DNA of 64,000 nt from positions 1-64,000 of the forward strand of contig JANOWN010000011.1 of assembly GCA_031417915.1 (NCBI GenBank), given 5' to 3'. Below the pieces are notes generated by a model. That model did not search any database. It had not been told where the DNA came from and saw only the letters and a list, made by a program, of their open reading frames with translations. Made by a program: the position numbers and the translations under genes. The stretch is from Methylotenera_A sp031417915 (lineage in GTDB: Bacteria > Pseudomonadota > Gammaproteobacteria > Burkholderiales > Methylophilaceae). Below are positions 61,527 to 64,000 of the stretch, piece by piece (positions within the stretch are counted from its first letter, which is position 1; each line of letters starts with the position of its first letter).

Positions 61527-62248
61527 CTCAACCCAATATGAAACCAGTTATTATTTTTCGCTTTCTCGCGCACGAAGGCCCAGGCTATTTGGGCGATTTT
61601 TTAAGCGCCCAAAACTTAGAATGGCTATTAATAAAAGTCGATGAAGGCGAGCCACTACCCGCATCCATATTGGCTTACAGCGGTATGGTTTTGATGGGTG
61701 GCCCGATGAGCGTAAACGATGATTTGCCATGGATTGCGCCAATATTAGCGCTGATTCGAGAAGCAAAAGTTGCCGATATTCCTGTGCTTGGACATTGTTT
61801 GGGCGGGCAGTTAATGAGCAAAGCATTCGGTGCAGAAATTACCAAAAATCCCATTAAAGAAATCGGCTGGGGTGAAGTCACGGTCAGCAAAAATGAAACC
61901 GCCAAAAACTGGTTCGGCAGCATCGAAACCTTTAACGCATTTCACTGGCATGGGGAAACCTTTGCATTGCCAGCAGGCTCTATCCACCTGCTTGCTAGCC
62001 CATATTGCCAAAATCAAGCATGGAGTATTGGCAAGCATTTGGCCTTTCAAACCCATATAGAAATGACCGCGGAAATGGTGACAAAATGGTGCGAAGAAGG
62101 CGTGGAAGAATTAGAAAATGCCAAAACCAGCTCTGCCGTGCAACAAGCTGATGCGATGCAACAAGAGCTGCCATTACACTGTTTTTTTCTTAACAAAGTG
62201 GCCAAGCAAATTTATACGCAGTGGATTCAAGGCTTAAAATCTGAATAA
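61523..62248 (+). CDS. class I glutamine amidotransferase-like protein
   Basis: The 241-residue protein has a GMP-synthase-like GATase1 fold: GGPMSVNDDLPWI, the nucleophile elbow LGHCLGGQL (C near 93) and the catalytic His in FQTHIEMT. No synthetase partner domain is present, so its true substrate is unknown; similar stand-alone proteins act on small peptides or gamma-glutamyl compounds. It overlaps rluE by 4 bases. A weak resemblance to the palindromic repeat (61653-61684) is not counted. Confidence 0.85.
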   Translation: MTQPNMKPVIIFRFLAHEGPGYLGDFLSAQNLEWLLIKVDEGEPLPASILAYSGMVLMGGPMSVNDDLPWIAPILALIREAKVADIPVLGHCLGGQLMSKAFGAEITKNPIKEIGWGEVTVSKNETAKNWFGSIETFNAFHWHGETFALPAGSIHLLASPYCQNQAWSIGKHLAFQTHIEMTAEMVTKWCEEGVEELENAKTSSAVQQADAMQQELPLHCFFLNKVAKQIYTQWIQGLKSE

Positions 62249-62294
62249 AGCTTGAATATGTTAAAATAGCGACAATTCATAAAAAGCAAATATT

Positions 62295-63380
62295 ATGTCT
62301 GGCAACACCATCGGTACTTTATTCACGCTGACTTCGTTCGGCGAATCGCACGGCGCAGCTATTGGCGGCGTGGTAGATGGCTGCCCGCCAGGTTTAAGCT
62401 TGTGTGTAGATGATTTACAGGTCGATTTAGATCGACGTAAACCCGGCACTTCGCGCCATGTGACGCAACGCCAAGAAGACGACGCGGTAGAGATTTTATC
62501 TGGCGTGTTTGAAGGCAAAACCACTGGCGCACCGATTGGTTTGCTCATTCGCAACACTGACCAACGCAGTCAAGATTACAGCAAAATCATGGATACCTTC
62601 CGCCCTGGTCATGCAGATTACACTTATGCGCAAAAGTATGGCGTGCGCGATTATCGCGGCGGTGGGCGTAGTAGTGCTCGGGAAACGGCTATACGCGTGG
62701 CTGCTGGTGGCATTGCGAAAAAATGGCTGCATGAGCGTTTCGGCGTGACCGTGCGCGGTTATATGAGCCAGTTGGGCGAAATTACAATTCCATTTCAAAC
62801 TTGGGATTGTGTGAATGACAACCCATTTTTTTCACCGAATACTGGCGTGTTACCGCAGCTAGAAGCGTATTTAGATAATATCCGTGCCGAGCGCGATTCA
62901 GTCGGCGCGCGTATCACAGTGGTAGCCGAAGGCTGCCCTGTTGGTTGGGGTGAGCCGGTGTTTGATCGATTAGACGCGGACATCGCCCACGCCATGATGA
63001 GCATCAACGCTGTAAAGGGCGTAGAAATTGGTGCAGGCTTTGCGTCAGTTAGTCAGCGTGGCAGCGTGCATTCTGATGAGATGACACCGCAAGGTTTTGT
63101 GACTAATCATGCTGGTGGAATGTTGGGAGGCATTTCTACGGGACAAGAAATTCGTGTGAATATTGCACTAAAACCTACTTCTAGTATTCCGCAGCCGCGC
63201 CGCAGTATTGATAAAGCAGGTAACGCCATTGAAATGCAAACCACAGGTCGTCATGATCCTTGTGTCGGTGTGCGCGCCACGCCAATTGCCGAGGCGATGT
63301 TGGCGCTGGTGTTGATGGATCATGCGCTGCGGCATCGTGCACAGAATGCGGACGTGGTTTCAACCATTCCTAAGATTTAA
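62295..63380 (+). CDS. aroC: chorismate synthase AroC
   Basis: AroC makes chorismate from EPSP with reduced FMN, the last common step of aromatic amino acid synthesis. The 361-residue protein has the signatures GESHGAAIGGVVDGCPPG, RPGHADYTYAQKYG, RGGGRSSARET and GRHDPCVGVRATPIAEAM. ATG at 62295 and family-typical length. Confidence 0.97.
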   Translation: MSGNTIGTLFTLTSFGESHGAAIGGVVDGCPPGLSLCVDDLQVDLDRRKPGTSRHVTQRQEDDAVEILSGVFEGKTTGAPIGLLIRNTDQRSQDYSKIMDTFRPGHADYTYAQKYGVRDYRGGGRSSARETAIRVAAGGIAKKWLHERFGVTVRGYMSQLGEITIPFQTWDCVNDNPFFSPNTGVLPQLEAYLDNIRAERDSVGARITVVAEGCPVGWGEPVFDRLDADIAHAMMSINAVKGVEIGAGFASVSQRGSVHSDEMTPQGFVTNHAGGMLGGISTGQEIRVNIALKPTSSIPQPRRSIDKAGNAIEMQTTGRHDPCVGVRATPIAEAMLALVLMDHALRHRAQNADVVSTIPKI

Positions 63381-63386
63381 TTAGCT

Positions 63387-64000
63387 TTGAGCTACGCGCT
63401 TCACGCCAATCTTTCCCGCTTTTACTTCGTTTATTATTTCTTTGTAGGCGCGTTCGTGCCTTACTGGGGCTTGTATTTGCAATCCGAGAGTTTTTCGGCG
63501 GCAGATATTGGCATTCTCATGTCGCTGTTTCAAATCAGTCGTATTTTTGCACCTAACTTGTGGGGCTGGTTGGCAGATCACACCAAGCAACGCGTGGTTT
63601 GGATTAAGCTGACTGCATTTTTAGGCTTGCTAGGCTTTGTGGCGGTATTTTGGGCGCAAGGTTTTTGGTGGCTATTTTTTGTCATGCTATCACTCAGTTT
63701 ATTTACCAGCTCAACGCTGCCACTTTCAGAATCGCTTACTTTGGCGCATCTCGCCACCACCAATGGCCACTATAGCCGCATCCGCATGTGGGGCTCGCTC
63801 GGTTTTATTTTTGCTGCGGTGATTTTAGGTTTTATGATTGATATGTATGGTATCAAAAGTTTGCTGTGGTTTTTGCTTGGCGTGCAGATTGTCTTATTTA
63901 GCCTCACCTTTAAGCTGCCCGAAGCCACCATCGCGCCGCACGAAAATGACCACTTCTCGATTTGGGGTATTATAAAAAATCCTGCGGTGATTGCCTTGTT
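63387..64000 (+). CDS. major facilitator superfamily transporter, N-terminal part
   Basis: An open frame starts with TTG at 63387, 6 bases after aroC, and runs off the window. It gives 204 residues with at least five membrane segments: RFYFVYYFFVGAFVPYWGLY, then a loop-helix LMSLFQISRIFAPNLWGWLAD with the MFS-typical GWLADHTKQR turn, and SRIRMWGSLGFIFAAVILG. It resembles the MFS_1-like/HcaT group. No ATG is possible near the start because a stop (the aroC TAA) is just upstream in frame. Substrate unknown. Confidence 0.85.
   Translation, partial: MSYALHANLSRFYFVYYFFVGAFVPYWGLYLQSESFSAADIGILMSLFQISRIFAPNLWGWLADHTKQRVVWIKLTAFLGLLGFVAVFWAQGFWWLFFVMLSLSLFTSSTLPLSESLTLAHLATTNGHYSRIRMWGSLGFIFAAVILGFMIDMYGIKSLLWFLLGVQIVLFSLTFKLPEATIAPHENDHFSIWGIIKNPAVIAL

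Noticed and set aside
61653..61684. CCCGCATCCATATTGGC in the GATase1 gene as a repeat copy
   Set aside because: The central GG is replaced by CC and the left arm is poor; not counted among the eleven.
1..64000. tRNA, rRNA, CRISPR, prophage or insertion sequence
   Set aside because: Reading both strands showed no clover-leaf candidates, no regular spacer-repeat arrays and no transposase or phage proteins.

Overview
The window is ordinary chromosome from a low-to-mid GC betaproteobacterium. The gene order (purEK; murJ-ribF-ileS-lspA; gpmI-envC beside rhodanese-grxC-secB-gpsA; bioBFHCD; leuS-lptE-holA-proA-nadD; lptD-surA-pdxA-rsmA-adk; amgK-murU-pepP-ubiH) and the protein sequences point to Methylophilaceae, probably a Methylotenera-like methylotroph. 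This assignment is from memory of such gene orders and is not proven here. Coding density is high, most operons are joined by ATGA overlaps, and no tRNA, rRNA, CRISPR array, transposase or prophage was seen.

Layout. 1-8360: purine synthesis (purEK), rpsT on the opposite strand, then the murJ-ribF-ileS-lspA envelope/translation operon. 8416-14549: a DUF808 membrane protein, then an exported or outer-membrane cluster (DUF2946 protein, beta-barrel protein, TonB-dependent receptor, BNR/sialidase-like protein with Cys/His clusters) that looks like a metal, perhaps copper, acquisition unit. 14613-20640: clpB behind a heat-shock type promoter, a lytic transglycosylase with a lipoprotein, an SRPBCC protein, YjbQ, a DUF4157 protein and an Ala-rich lipoprotein. 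20646-26780: envC-gpmI (minus), rhodanese-grxC-secB-SH3-gpsA (plus), trmL. 26974-29379: a DNA methyltransferase with a nuclease-like tail, and comF. 29440-33907: the complete biotin operon bioBFHCD. 33889-40063: leuS-lptE-holA-proA-nadD. 40303-42857: a truncated chemoreceptor-like protein and an ArnT-like glycosyltransferase. 42883-49072: lptD-surA-pdxA-rsmA plus adk. 49205-56018: amgK, murU, pepP, two UbiH-family hydroxylases, dsbC. 56085-64000: pilB-pilC, a cold-shock protein, icd, rluE, a GATase1 protein, aroC and the start of an MFS transporter.

Three things stand out. First, the methyltransferase gene at 26974-28532 opens with a tetranucleotide tract (six AGCA units). With six units the good start codon (ATG at 28532, strong ribosome site) is out of frame with the body; seven units would restore it. 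This is the signature of a phase-variable methyltransferase caught in the OFF state, and its C-terminus looks like an Mrr/PD-(D/E)xK nuclease, so modification and restriction may switch together. Second, a roughly 34-bp palindromic repeat with a fixed asymmetric loop (GCATGGATATT) occurs at least eleven times, both between convergent genes and inside reading frames (ribF, gpmI, comF, bioC, murU, ubiH, purK). I do not recognise it as a described family. Third, two other repeat classes are present: dRS3-like units (ATTCCC-N8-GGGAAT type) and long inverted repeats of 120-145 bp.

Other oddities are a ribosomal protein S20 with a histone-H1-like Lys/Ala/Pro tail, a MurU fused to a ParB-like C-terminal domain, a chemoreceptor lacking its signalling tip, and an IleS with an extra Cys/Gly-rich segment.
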